From the NCBI GenBank assembly GCA_963976875.1, contig CAXBML010000010.1, positions 1 to 64,000 on the forward strand: a stretch of DNA of 64,000 nucleotides, read 5' to 3'. The notes under the pieces were generated by a model. It searched no databases and was not told where the DNA came from. It saw nothing but the letters and a program-made list of their open reading frames with translations. The position numbers were made by a program, and so were the translations under genes. Positions 43,560 to 52,320 of this stretch are shown here, piece after piece (position 1 is the first letter of the stretch; every line of letters begins with the position of its first letter). Source of the DNA: Berkiella_A sp963976875 (GTDB lineage: Bacteria > Pseudomonadota > Gammaproteobacteria > Berkiellales > Berkiellaceae).

Positions 43560-45203
43560 TTACCACCTAGCGGGATCAAGCACCTCAGTTGATACCTTTT
43601 GAAACACATTTGAAATAATTTCTAGCTGTTTAGGCGCTAACTTTGGCTCATTAAAAAGTTTTAAATTTAGTTTTAATTGTTCTATTGTCTCAACACCCAC
43701 AACTATCCCAGTTATCCAATCAAATGATCGTGCATAAGCAAAACACAAATCCATTCTATTTTTTCTTTTAAAATCAACTACAAATTGATCTAAAATTTGG
43801 TTATATTCCTGTGATAGCTCAAAATTAATATTGGGCCAAATAAGCTTATTATCAACTAAAAGACCTTGTAGCAATACACTGCGGACATGCACCCTCACAT
43901 CTGGCCTGTTTTTAAGTTGATTCTGAAAATCTGTCTCTAACCATCTTCCATCTAAAATATTAAAAGGGATCTGAATATGCTTTATTTCCGGATCACATAT
44001 AGCCTGATATGCCTCTTCTACAGTCGAAAGCGAAGCGCCTATCTCTCCTATAGCACCCTCAGATTGCAATTTTTTTAAGCATGCCCAAATGTGCTCATCA
44101 AATTCATGACGGTGCGCCCAACGATGCAGTAAGAATATATCTAGCTTGTTAGTTTTAAGATTGGCCATTGAACGGTATACGCTAGATGTTACAGCGTCTT
44201 CTACAAAGCTCTTACTTAGTTTTTGAGATGATAAATACTCTAATGGTGATAGTTTTGTTATGACTTTGACTTGAGAATCTAAACCACCTTCCAAACCCAC
44301 CGCTATATTTTTTTCCGCACTTCCATAGGCTCTGGCGGAATCGAAATGTGTTACACCTGCATCGATAGCATGCTGAATAATGCTGTTAATTTCTATTTGT
44401 CCTGGCATCCCAACTTTATTCGCTATGCCATAGTCCATCCCAAATTGCGCCGTGCCTAAAATTAGCTGGCTATGGTTAACATTATTATGTTGAACAACAG
44501 GGCAAGGCGTAATGTCTTGGTACTGTTTAATCAAACGATCAACATATGATGTCCAGGATTGGGCAATAGAATCTTCCCGCTCTTGGAAAATTTTACATAC
44601 TCTCAAATAGTCTGCAAAAGTATCAATTGTACAGCGTATATGCTTTAAGTCTCTATTATTCATACATTTGGGCGTGTAGAATAACTTGTTTTCTACCAAA
44701 CTGTAGAGCTTTGGTGTGACATGCTCTCTATCACTGTCATCCAACATATCGGCTTCAAAAGCATGTAGCAGTTTCACCTTAAATATTTCAAGACTGAGAC
44801 CATAAGGTGATACTGAACTAGGAAAAGTCGTTGTGAGAAAATCAACCTTGCTACCTTCAAAGGCTTGAATAGCCTCATTAATAAGGAAACCATCAGGGAT
44901 AGGGTTATCGCCTGTTAATCGAACAACACAATCCTCTGAATTTAAATCCTCGGTTGCTAACTGAAATCGAGTCAGAACGTCTTGTTCTGGCCCTCGATAA
45001 TACTGAATATTATATTTTTTCAGTGCTTCGACTAAGACATCATCTGATTGACTGGTACTTGTATTGACAAGTATATCTGCGCCTTGATTGCCAGCTCTTT
45101 TTGCAGCTAAAACAATCAAAGGCAAACCCGCTAACGGTAATAGTGCTTTTGCAGGCAGCCTTTTTGAAGCTAAGCGAGATTGTAGCAATACCCTAATGTT
45201 CAT
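43560..45203 (-). CDS. Cytidylyltransferase-aldo/keto reductase fusion
   Basis: This 547-aa two-domain protein has an N-terminal SpsF/PseF-like cytidylyltransferase (about 1-230). It starts NIRVLLQSRLASKRLPAKAL and has VVRLTGDNPIPDG, and would activate a nonulosonate as its CMP derivative. The C-terminal aldo/keto reductase (about 245-540) has LILGTAQFGMDYGIANK, FDSARAYGSAEK and IFLLHRW. Its exact substrate is unknown. The fusion replaces a stand-alone PseF. It overlaps pseC by 11 bp. An alternative is that the first domain serves another sugar. Confidence 0.85.
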   Translation of the reverse strand: MNIRVLLQSRLASKRLPAKALLPLAGLPLIVLAAKRAGNQGADILVNTSTSQSDDVLVEALKKYNIQYYRGPEQDVLTRFQLATEDLNSEDCVVRLTGDNPIPDGFLINEAIQAFEGSKVDFLTTTFPSSVSPYGLSLEIFKVKLLHAFEADMLDDSDREHVTPKLYSLVENKLFYTPKCMNNRDLKHIRCTIDTFADYLRVCKIFQEREDSIAQSWTSYVDRLIKQYQDITPCPVVQHNNVNHSQLILGTAQFGMDYGIANKVGMPGQIEINSIIQHAIDAGVTHFDSARAYGSAEKNIAVGLEGGLDSQVKVITKLSPLEYLSSQKLSKSFVEDAVTSSVYRSMANLKTNKLDIFLLHRWAHRHEFDEHIWACLKKLQSEGAIGEIGASLSTVEEAYQAICDPEIKHIQIPFNILDGRWLETDFQNQLKNRPDVRVHVRSVLLQGLLVDNKLIWPNINFELSQEYNQILDQFVVDFKRKNRMDLCFAYARSFDWITGIVVGVETIEQLKLNLKLFNEPKLAPKQLEIISNVFQKVSTEVLDPARW

Positions 45204-46371
45204 TTAATGCTCTTTGTAGAGATTGAACAATATATATTTGCTCTTTATCCGTCATTCCATGGTGCAATGGCAATGAAATTGTCCCAAAATAATAACTTTC
45301 TGCATTGGGAAAATCGCCCCAATGAAAACCTAAGTTTTGATAATATGGCTGAGTATGTACGGGAATATAGTGCACATTGACCCCAATGTTAGCCTCTCGC
45401 AACTTAACAAATACAGATTTTCTCACTTGCTTACGCTCTGCTCGATTCTCAAGCTCTAACACAATAGGAAACAAGTGATAACTAGAATCTGAATCAGGAT
45501 GTTGATAAGGTAACGTGACTGAGCAGTCACTGAGCATTTCAAAATATTGTTTAGCAAGGGCGCGTCTTCTGGCTACAAACTGATCTGCCCGTTTTAATTG
45601 ACTCAAGCCTAATGCAGCTTGTAAATCAGTCATTCTATAATTAAATCCCAGATCAATTTGTTCGTAATACCAAGGTCCATGTGAGGGTTCAGTCATCAAC
45701 TCCTCATTTCGCGTGACGCCATGAGAGTGGCAAAGTATCATTTTTTGATGTAGATTTTTATCATTGGTTAAGGCAAGCCCACCTTCTCCAGTCGTGATTA
45801 TTTTCACTGGATGCAAGCTAAATACAGAAATATCTGAGTATTCACAACAGCCAACTTTTTTGTTCAGATAATCGGCACCAACTGCATGAGAGGCATCTTC
45901 GATAATGCTCACACCATATTGTTCACATAGAATTTTGATCGCCTTCATCTCACATGATTGCCCGGCAAAATGTACAACCACTAAAACTTTAGGTACTGAA
46001 TTTATTGCTTTTGCCTTGGCGAGCTTCTCTTCTAATGCCGCAACCGAAATATTATAGGTTCTTGGATCGATATCGACAAAATCAACTTTTGCAGCACAAT
46101 ACAAAGCACAGTTTGCTGAAGCGACAAATGTGATAGGGGATGTCCATAAAACATCTCCTGACTCTAGACCTAATGCCAAACAAGCAAGGTGTAATGCACT
46201 GGTTGCACTGTTGAGCGCTAAGCCATAGCTTGCCCCAGTATAGGCCGCCATTTGCTCCGCAAACGCCTTCGCCTTCGGGCCCTGGGTCAGAAATTCTGAT
46301 TTAAGGGTATCTAGGACTTGGGCCTCATCTTCTTGTATGATATTTTGTCGGCCATAGGGTATAAAGTCCAT
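45193..46371 (-). CDS. pseC: UDP-4-amino-4,6-dideoxy-N-acetyl-altrosamine transaminase
   Basis: This 392-aa PLP aminotransferase has the aldimine lysine Lys190 in FSLHPVKIITTGEGG and NSATSALHLACLALGL for phosphate binding. It converts the 4-keto intermediate from PseB to the 4-amino sugar. The start at 46371 (MDFIPYGRQNI) shares one base with the pseB stop (TAATG), so the longer frame is rejected. The HPVK motif and the linkage to pseB mark it as PseC and not a perosamine enzyme. Confidence 0.93.
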   Translation of the reverse strand: MDFIPYGRQNIIQEDEAQVLDTLKSEFLTQGPKAKAFAEQMAAYTGASYGLALNSATSALHLACLALGLESGDVLWTSPITFVASANCALYCAAKVDFVDIDPRTYNISVAALEEKLAKAKAINSVPKVLVVVHFAGQSCEMKAIKILCEQYGVSIIEDASHAVGADYLNKKVGCCEYSDISVFSLHPVKIITTGEGGLALTNDKNLHQKMILCHSHGVTRNEELMTEPSHGPWYYEQIDLGFNYRMTDLQAALGLSQLKRADQFVARRRALAKQYFEMLSDCSVTLPYQHPDSDSSYHLFPIVLELENRAERKQVRKSVFVKLREANIGVNVHYIPVHTQPYYQNLGFHWGDFPNAESYYFGTISLPLHHGMTDKEQIYIVQSLQRALNEH

Positions 46372-47357
46372 TAGTGAATCAAAGCCCGAATTTCTTCGAC
46401 CGACAAATTCCAATCAGTATTATCTGAAGTATATTCAAATCCCTCTTCAACATACTTGCCTCTTTCCCCCAAAAGGTTCAGCTCATAATCACAGTTGAAT
46501 GCAAAGTTAATACTAGGCTTAATGACATAATGATCATGGAATTCTAATGTTTGTCTTGAATCGTTAGCGGTAAACATTAATTCATGGAGTTTTTCTCCGG
46601 GCCGGATGCCAATGGTTTTAGTACCAACCTCTTCAGATACGGCTTTGACCAAATCTAACATGCCACTGGAAGGTAATTTGGGAACAAATATTTCCCCACC
46701 TTGCATCCGCTGAAAAGCTTTCTCAACAAAAGTAACGCCCTGATCTAAAGTGATCCAAAAACGTGTCATACGAGGATCCGTCACGGGCAGTTCTTGCTTG
46801 CCTTCTTCTATTAGTTTTTTGAAAAAGGGAATAACTGAGCCTCTGGAGCCCATCACATTTCCATATCTAACAACTGAAAATCTTGTTTCATTTTGACCCA
46901 CAATATTATTAGCCGCAACAAATAATTTGTCGGAAGCTAATTTAGTTGCGCCATATAAATTAGCAGGATTTGCTGCTTTATCGGTAGAGAGAGCCACAAC
47001 ATCTTTAATATTATTACGAATAGCAGCTTGGATTAAATTTTGAGCACCCATTATATTTGTTTTAATACATTCCATAGGATTATACTCAGCAGCTGGAATC
47101 TGTTTTAATGCCGCTGCATGTATAACATAATCAACACCATTGAGAGCACAATCTAATCTAGCCTCATCTCGTACATCACCAATAAAATAACGCATACAAG
47201 GTTGATTGAATTCTTGCTGCATCTCAGACTGCTTTAGTTCATCTCGAGAATATATAATGATTTTTTTAGGCGTATAGTTTAGTAGCAACCTTTTAGTAAA
47301 TGCCTTACCAAACGAACCTGTACCACCCGTAATCAATACAACTTTGTTATTAAACAT
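46371..47357 (-). CDS. pseB: UDP-N-acetylglucosamine 4,6-dehydratase (inverting)
   Basis: This 328-aa extended SDR catalyses the first step in pseudaminic acid synthesis, making UDP-2-acetamido-2,6-dideoxy-L-arabino-4-hexulose. The NADP-binding motif is LITGGTGSFGKAF and the catalytic region ALSTDKAANPANLYGATKLASDK matches FlaA1/PseB. RYGNVMGSRGSVIPFF and PRMTRFWITLDQGV are further family motifs. It is followed at once by pseC on the minus strand and preceded by a PglK-like transporter 8 bp upstream. Confidence 0.95.
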   Translation of the reverse strand: MFNNKVVLITGGTGSFGKAFTKRLLLNYTPKKIIIYSRDELKQSEMQQEFNQPCMRYFIGDVRDEARLDCALNGVDYVIHAAALKQIPAAEYNPMECIKTNIMGAQNLIQAAIRNNIKDVVALSTDKAANPANLYGATKLASDKLFVAANNIVGQNETRFSVVRYGNVMGSRGSVIPFFKKLIEEGKQELPVTDPRMTRFWITLDQGVTFVEKAFQRMQGGEIFVPKLPSSGMLDLVKAVSEEVGTKTIGIRPGEKLHELMFTANDSRQTLEFHDHYVIKPSINFAFNCDYELNLLGERGKYVEEGFEYTSDNTDWNLSVEEIRALIH

Positions 47358-47365
47358 AATAGTTC

Positions 47366-49165
47366 CTACGCATACTTAGTTTTCCTGGCCAAAGACCTAA
47401 AGATATTGTTGTTGTCTATTAACTCATTATAAGTGCCATGCCCAGCAATTTTTCCTTTGTCTAGGACATAAATCACATCACATTCTTTAACCGTTTGTAA
47501 TCTATGCGCAATGAGAATTATGGTTTTTTTCTTAGATAAACTATGGATAGAATCGATAATAATTTTTTCTGTTTGGTTATCAAGTGCACTCGTCGCTTCA
47601 TCAAAAATTAGTAACTGAGGGTCATGATATAAAGCTCTAGCGATCCCAATTCTTTGACGCTGCCCGCCACTTAAGCGTACACCCGCTTCACCAATCATAG
47701 TGTCGTAGCCATTAGACAACTCTTCTAAAATAAATTTATCTAAATTCGCCAATGTTGCAGCTAACTTGACCTTGTTGATATTAATATTTTCTGAGTCTAC
47801 ACCAAACGCAATATTGCTAGCGATAGTACTATCCGTTAGATAGATAGTTTGCGGCACATAACCAATGTTTCTTTGCCAAGCAGCCATATTACTATTATCT
47901 AGTAGCTTGCCGTCTACTGTTATTGTACCTTTGTCCGCTGCCAACAAGCCTAGAATAATATCTACTAATGTGGTTTTGCCGGCACCAGAAGAACCCACAA
48001 ACCCAATCGTTGTGCAGCTTTTGATTGACAACGATATGTCTTGTATACAGGGGCAACTTGCCTGGGGATAAGTATATTTTATAGATTGCAAAGACAGCTC
48101 ATTATAAAACTTCATAATATCTTGACTTTGATTAATCTCTTCCTTGCTGCCCAGCAATTTATAATCATCATATAAAATATCAACAGCACTACTGTGATAC
48201 TTTCCCAAGGTGATGCCAGAAAATATTTGCTGAGCTGCAGGCATCAATCTATAACCTGCCAAAGCATATAGTCCTAATAGCGGCAAAAAACGATTTAAAC
48301 TGTCTTTGGTCCAAATTAGATACAGCGCAATTAAAAGCATCCCTCCAAAGGCGAGCATCTCAATTAAATAACGTATCACCAAAGGCGTGAGCTGGCTGGC
48401 AGACTCATATTGTGCATACCGTTTAGAGACATTTTGGTAACTGTTGATAAATAATGATTCTCTATTTAGAATTTTCAACTCTTTTATTGCGCCGAAAACC
48501 TCACGAATTAAAGTGTATCTTTCCCCGTTAACCGCAGAGGATAATATGCCAGCAGCTCTTAATTTCTTAGCCGTTAAACCATAAAATATGCAATAAGCCC
48601 CACCCATAGAAACAAATATAATAGCTGCCAGTTTAAAATCAACTAGTAATAGTAAAAGCAATATGGAAGCGCCGACTATGGCCTTTGAAACAGTTAGCCC
48701 CAAATTAATAACAATACCTGTTATCAGCCTATCCACTTCTGCTAAAATATTTTTTTGTAAATGACTTGAGTTATTTTGGAGAAAAAAAGGATAAGGCTGA
48801 CTCAAATATTTATTGAGAAGATTTGTTGAAATTTTGTAGCCCTGCGCATAACTAAAGCGCATCATTATCCACGTTGTAAATGCAGAAAATAAATTACCAA
48901 CGACCAAAAGTGTGAACACACTAGCCCCTAAAAACAATAAAAAATACTTAGGATCCGTAAAAGATAAACTTTGGTAGGTAAAATTTAAATATGCATTCGT
49001 CTCAATCACCTCTGGCTTCGCGAGTACAGCCAAAAATGGCAAAATCGCTGCCACACTCACCATCTCCAGAAAACCCATGAAAATCACACAAAGCAAAATG
49101 CCATACATTTTCTTCCGATCTTTTGCGTCAAAAAAGCTGATTAGTTTTTTGAAAAATAGCTTCAC
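47366..49165 (-). CDS. PglK-like ABC flippase (permease-ATPase fusion)
   Basis: This 599-aa half-transporter has six membrane helices (about 20-325) fused to an ATP-binding domain with Walker A GSSGAGKT (391-398), signature LSGGQRQRIGIARAL, and Walker B LLIFDEATSALD. The N-terminal GFLEMVSVAAILPFLAVL is typical of PglK/WlaB oligosaccharide flippases. It would move a lipid-linked glycan to the periplasm. No Wzx, Wzm or Wzt is found in the window, so this is the likely export step. A multidrug exporter is a less likely alternative, given the locus. Confidence 0.87.
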   Translation of the reverse strand: MKLFFKKLISFFDAKDRKKMYGILLCVIFMGFLEMVSVAAILPFLAVLAKPEVIETNAYLNFTYQSLSFTDPKYFLLFLGASVFTLLVVGNLFSAFTTWIMMRFSYAQGYKISTNLLNKYLSQPYPFFLQNNSSHLQKNILAEVDRLITGIVINLGLTVSKAIVGASILLLLLLVDFKLAAIIFVSMGGAYCIFYGLTAKKLRAAGILSSAVNGERYTLIREVFGAIKELKILNRESLFINSYQNVSKRYAQYESASQLTPLVIRYLIEMLAFGGMLLIALYLIWTKDSLNRFLPLLGLYALAGYRLMPAAQQIFSGITLGKYHSSAVDILYDDYKLLGSKEEINQSQDIMKFYNELSLQSIKYTYPQASCPCIQDISLSIKSCTTIGFVGSSGAGKTTLVDIILGLLAADKGTITVDGKLLDNSNMAAWQRNIGYVPQTIYLTDSTIASNIAFGVDSENININKVKLAATLANLDKFILEELSNGYDTMIGEAGVRLSGGQRQRIGIARALYHDPQLLIFDEATSALDNQTEKIIIDSIHSLSKKKTIILIAHRLQTVKECDVIYVLDKGKIAGHGTYNELIDNNNIFRSLARKTKYA

Positions 49166-50175
49166 GCCACACCGACTGTACTAGTTTGAGTCTGAGATGA
49201 TTTGATATTTTGTTGTTTAAATGCCTGATAAGATTGCTCCAAGCCATCAATAAAACTAGTTTTAGCACTCCACCCCAACTCAGCCACTCTAGAGACATCC
49301 AATACTTTTCTAGGTGTGCCGTCTGGGTAATCTGGGTTAAACTTAAGCTGGCCTTTATATCCCACGGTCTTAGCAATTTGTTTTGCCAGTTGTGCAATAG
49401 TTATATCTTCCCCAACACCAATATTAATTAAAGGCGCCTGGGTTTCAGAACCCACGATGGCTTTAAATTTCATGTCATCTAAGTTCAATAAATGCACACA
49501 AGCATTTGCCAAGTCAGCGCTATACATAAATTCTCTTTTGGGTGTACCTGTACCCCAAATCTCAACTGATTCTCGATTATTGACTTTGGCTTCATGCATT
49601 TTGCGAATGAGTGCTGGAATGACATGCGAGGTTTTGAGATCGTAGTTATCACCAGGCCCATATAAATTTGTTGGCATGACGGCCATAAATTGCGTTTGAT
49701 ATTGACGGTTATAAGCCCAACACATTTCTATCCCCGCGATTTTGGCCAAAGCGTAAGGTCGGTTAGAAGGCTCAAGAGGTGATGTAAGTAAATATTCTTC
49801 CTTAATCGGTTGAGGGCACTCTCTAGGATAAATACAGGATGAGCCCAAAAATAATAAGCGCTCAACACCAAACTCTTTGGCTTGGTGAATAACATTAGTT
49901 TGTATTGCCAAGTTTTGATAAATAAAATCAGCAGGGTAGTGGCTATTGGCATAGATACCACCCACTTTAGCAGCGGCTAAAATCACATATTCAGGCTGTG
50001 TTTCAGCAAAAAATTTCTGCACGCTCTCTGAATCACAAAGCTCTAGCTCAGCATGGGTTCGCGTGATTAAGTTTTGATAGCCTTGCGCTTTTAATTGCTG
50101 AACAATACTTTGCCCAACCAACCCGGCATGGCCTGCAACATATATTTTTGCTGTTTTATCCATTTTGCCTGCCAT
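49162..50175 (-). CDS. fcl: GDP-L-fucose synthase
   Basis: This 337-aa bifunctional epimerase-reductase converts GDP-4-keto-6-deoxymannose to GDP-L-fucose. It has YVAGHAGLVGQSIV for NADP, the catalytic YALAKIAGIEMC (YxxxK), LYGPGDNYD, and a C-terminal DGTPRKVLDVSR motif that is diagnostic. It lies directly after gmd with no gap (start 50175, gmd stop 50176) and overlaps the ABC flippase by 4 bp. The substrate comes from Gmd. L-fucose or a further-modified derivative would enter the glycan. Confidence 0.94.
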   Translation of the reverse strand: MAGKMDKTAKIYVAGHAGLVGQSIVQQLKAQGYQNLITRTHAELELCDSESVQKFFAETQPEYVILAAAKVGGIYANSHYPADFIYQNLAIQTNVIHQAKEFGVERLLFLGSSCIYPRECPQPIKEEYLLTSPLEPSNRPYALAKIAGIEMCWAYNRQYQTQFMAVMPTNLYGPGDNYDLKTSHVIPALIRKMHEAKVNNRESVEIWGTGTPKREFMYSADLANACVHLLNLDDMKFKAIVGSETQAPLINIGVGEDITIAQLAKQIAKTVGYKGQLKFNPDYPDGTPRKVLDVSRVAELGWSAKTSFIDGLEQSYQAFKQQNIKSSQTQTSTVGVA

Positions 50176-51267
50176 TTAAGATACAACCTGTTCTCTAACA
50201 GGCATAAGCCCTTTTAAAATTGCTTCGTCTTGCGCTTCTTGGCTATCGGACAACACCATCTCTTTCACTAGCGCTTCAAAACTAATTTTAGGTACCCAAC
50301 CCAGTTGTTCTTTTGCTTTCGTAGCATCTCCTAAAAGTGTTTCTACTTCGGTTGGGCGATAGTATCTAGGATCTACGGACACAATCGTAGTGCCTGTTTT
50401 ACTATCCACGCCTTTTTCATTCTCACCTTGACCTTCCCAAGCCAAATGAATACCTAACTCTTTGGCTGCTAGTTCAACAAACTCTCTCACCGTTTTTTGT
50501 ATGCCGGTTGCAATAACAAAATCATCCGGCTTGTCTTGTTGCAACATCAGCCATTGCATTTCAACATAATCTTTAGCATGGCCCCAATCACGTTTAGAAT
50601 CTAAGTTACCCAAATATAAACAATCTTGTAAACCTAATTTAATGCGTGCTAAAGCGCGCGTAATTTTACGCGTCACAAAAGTCTCTCCGCGGTTAGGTGA
50701 CTCATGGTTAAATAATATGCCATTGCAAGCATACATACCGTAGGCTTCACGATAGTTAACTGTAATCCAATAAGCATACAGTTTAGCCACAGCATAAGGC
50801 GAACGTGGATAAAAAGGGGTTTTTTCGTTTTGAGGAATTGTTTGAACTTTGCCATACAGTTCTGAAGTGGAGGCTTGATAAAAGCGAGTTGTTTGTTCTA
50901 AACCCAACATTTTCATTGCTTCTAATATGCGCAATGTGCCTAAGCCATTTACATCACCTGTATATTCAGGAGAATCAAAAGAAACTTGTACGTGGCTTTG
51001 TGCGGCTAAATGATAAATTTCATCTGGTATCACTTTTTGGATAATACGCGTTAAGCTTGTACCATCAACAACATCACCGTAATGCAAATGAAGTTGTCTA
51101 TCTGCTTCATGTGGGTCTTTATAAAGGTGATCGATACGCTGAGTATTAATCATAGAGGTCCGACGTTTGATGCCGTGTACTTCGTAGCCTTTCTTAATAA
51201 GTAGATCTGCTAAGTAGGAACCATCTTGTCCGGTAATGCCGGTTATTAGCGCTGTTTTTCTTCTCAT
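50176..51267 (-). CDS. gmd: GDP-mannose 4,6-dehydratase
   Basis: This 363-aa Gmd is of standard length. The motif TGITGQDGSYLADLLIKKGYEVHG is split at the N-terminus, with STSELYGKVQ, the catalytic YAVAK, and NHESPNRGETFVTRKI. It is first in the long minus-strand run 51267-37969 and begins after the promoter candidate at 51299-51326. It supplies the keto-sugar to fcl. It is a second, more canonical copy than the Gmd-like gene at 27379-28368. Confidence 0.95.
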   Translation of the reverse strand: MRRKTALITGITGQDGSYLADLLIKKGYEVHGIKRRTSMINTQRIDHLYKDPHEADRQLHLHYGDVVDGTSLTRIIQKVIPDEIYHLAAQSHVQVSFDSPEYTGDVNGLGTLRILEAMKMLGLEQTTRFYQASTSELYGKVQTIPQNEKTPFYPRSPYAVAKLYAYWITVNYREAYGMYACNGILFNHESPNRGETFVTRKITRALARIKLGLQDCLYLGNLDSKRDWGHAKDYVEMQWLMLQQDKPDDFVIATGIQKTVREFVELAAKELGIHLAWEGQGENEKGVDSKTGTTIVSVDPRYYRPTEVETLLGDATKAKEQLGWVPKISFEALVKEMVLSDSQEAQDEAILKGLMPVREQVVS

Positions 51268-51298
51268 TATGCCGTCTTCCTATGATATGACCTTGCAG

Positions 51299-51326
51299 AT
51301 TGTACCGAGTTTACAACCAAATACAA
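51299..51326 (-). promoter_or_regulatory. Candidate sigma-70 promoter of the gmd-fcl-pse run
   Basis: On the minus strand a -35 TTGTAT and a -10 TACAAT are separated by 16 bases, about 30-60 bases upstream of the gmd start. A small inverted repeat (TTGTA/TACAA) overlaps the -10, which could be an operator. Matching is fair, not strict. Confidence 0.4.
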
Positions 51327-51376
51327 CTATGTTATCAATCTGCATTACATATTAGTTAGAGAGGTAGTTTTTATTT

Positions 51377-51399
51377 TTTAATAGGACACCCCTATTAAA
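51377..51399. promoter_or_regulatory. Perfect 9-bp inverted repeat in the divergent gmd / nucleotidyltransferase gap
   Basis: TTTAATAGG and CCTATTAAA are separated by a 5-base loop, between two diverging transcripts. It is not followed by a T-run on either strand, so an operator is more likely than a terminator. The regulator is unknown. Confidence 0.35.
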
Positions 51400-51524
51400 T
51401 TCGTATTGTTAACAGGACAACAGCTTACAAATATACAAATATGCTAATATAATTAGGCTTGCATCTAATCAAAAAGCCAGGTATTTTCCCCTGTCTACTG
51501 TACACAAGGACGTTAGTAAAAATA

Positions 51525-52268
51525 ATGATTGCAATAGTTTTAGTTGGTGGTAAACACAGGATATTAAGTGACACCCACCCAAATATTCCCCATACTCTCG
51601 TACCAATTGCAGGCGAGCCTATTGCCAGCTGGTTAACCTATTGGCTTAAAAATCAAGGTTTCAAACACATTATTTTTTCAGCTGGATATGGCGCAGATGA
51701 ATTTAGAGATTGGGCAAGCCAATTTTCTAGCCAAGAAGATGATTTGATTATTGATGTTGTCACAGAATCTAGACCTATGGGTACAGCAGGAGCAACAGCA
51801 AGCTGTCTTCGACGTTATCCTGCTTCAACAATCTTAGTTATTAATGGTAACTCACTTTTGCTGACCGACTTAAAGCCCACTATTAACCAATTTCAAAGTA
51901 ACCCAAATCTAGATGGCATGATCTTAAGCACCAGCATTAGTAATGCAGGCCGATTTGGCTCATTAGAATGTGATGCCAATCAGCGTTTAATAGGCTTTCA
52001 TGAAAAACAATCCGGCACTGGCCCCGTAAATGCAGGCTTATATTTATTCCGTAGTCATTTATTTGAAAATATTTCTTCAGATAAAGAAACCAGCCTTGAG
52101 TATGATTGTTTTCCAACCTGGCTAAAAGCGGGAAAACATATCAGCGTAGAACAAACTAACGCACCTTTTATTGATATGGGTACGCCTAAAGCGCTAAAAC
52201 AAGCCGAAGAAAAAATTAAAAAATACCAATTAGAGATTATGGGAGAAGAAGCAACCACTCTAATATAA
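51525..52268 (+). CDS. Nucleotidyltransferase (NTP_transferase family)
   Basis: This 247-aa sugar-phosphate nucleotidyltransferase has MIAIVLVGGKHRILSDTHPN as a variant of the GGxGTRL motif, and PHTLVPIAGEPI as the lysine/proline region, where the usual PK is altered to PH. NAGLYLF is the later conserved motif. It resembles HddC/RfbF-type enzymes. The start at ATG 51525 is used; the frame to 51459 starts with TTG and has no matching N-terminus. It diverges from gmd. A missing active-site lysine could mean altered function; the substrate is unknown. Confidence 0.75.
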   Translation: MIAIVLVGGKHRILSDTHPNIPHTLVPIAGEPIASWLTYWLKNQGFKHIIFSAGYGADEFRDWASQFSSQEDDLIIDVVTESRPMGTAGATASCLRRYPASTILVINGNSLLLTDLKPTINQFQSNPNLDGMILSTSISNAGRFGSLECDANQRLIGFHEKQSGTGPVNAGLYLFRSHLFENISSDKETSLEYDCFPTWLKAGKHISVEQTNAPFIDMGTPKALKQAEEKIKKYQLEIMGEEATTLI

Positions 52269-52280
52269 TAATCATACAAT

Positions 52281-52305
52281 CGCGCTAAAGCAGCCGCTTA
52301 GCGCG
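52281..52305. terminator. Hairpin between convergent genes
   Basis: A perfect 8-bp stem, CGCGCTAA with TTAGCGCG (9-base loop), sits midway between the nucleotidyltransferase stop and the convergent 1059-aa gene stop. The T-tract is weak on the plus strand (TATTACTTCT). It is probably a bidirectional stop. Confidence 0.5.
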
Positions 52306-52320
52306 TATTACTTCTCAAAA

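Noticed and set aside
51268..51524. JUMPstart/ops element upstream of the glycan run
   Set aside because: No GGCGGTAG-type ops sequence was found upstream of gmd.
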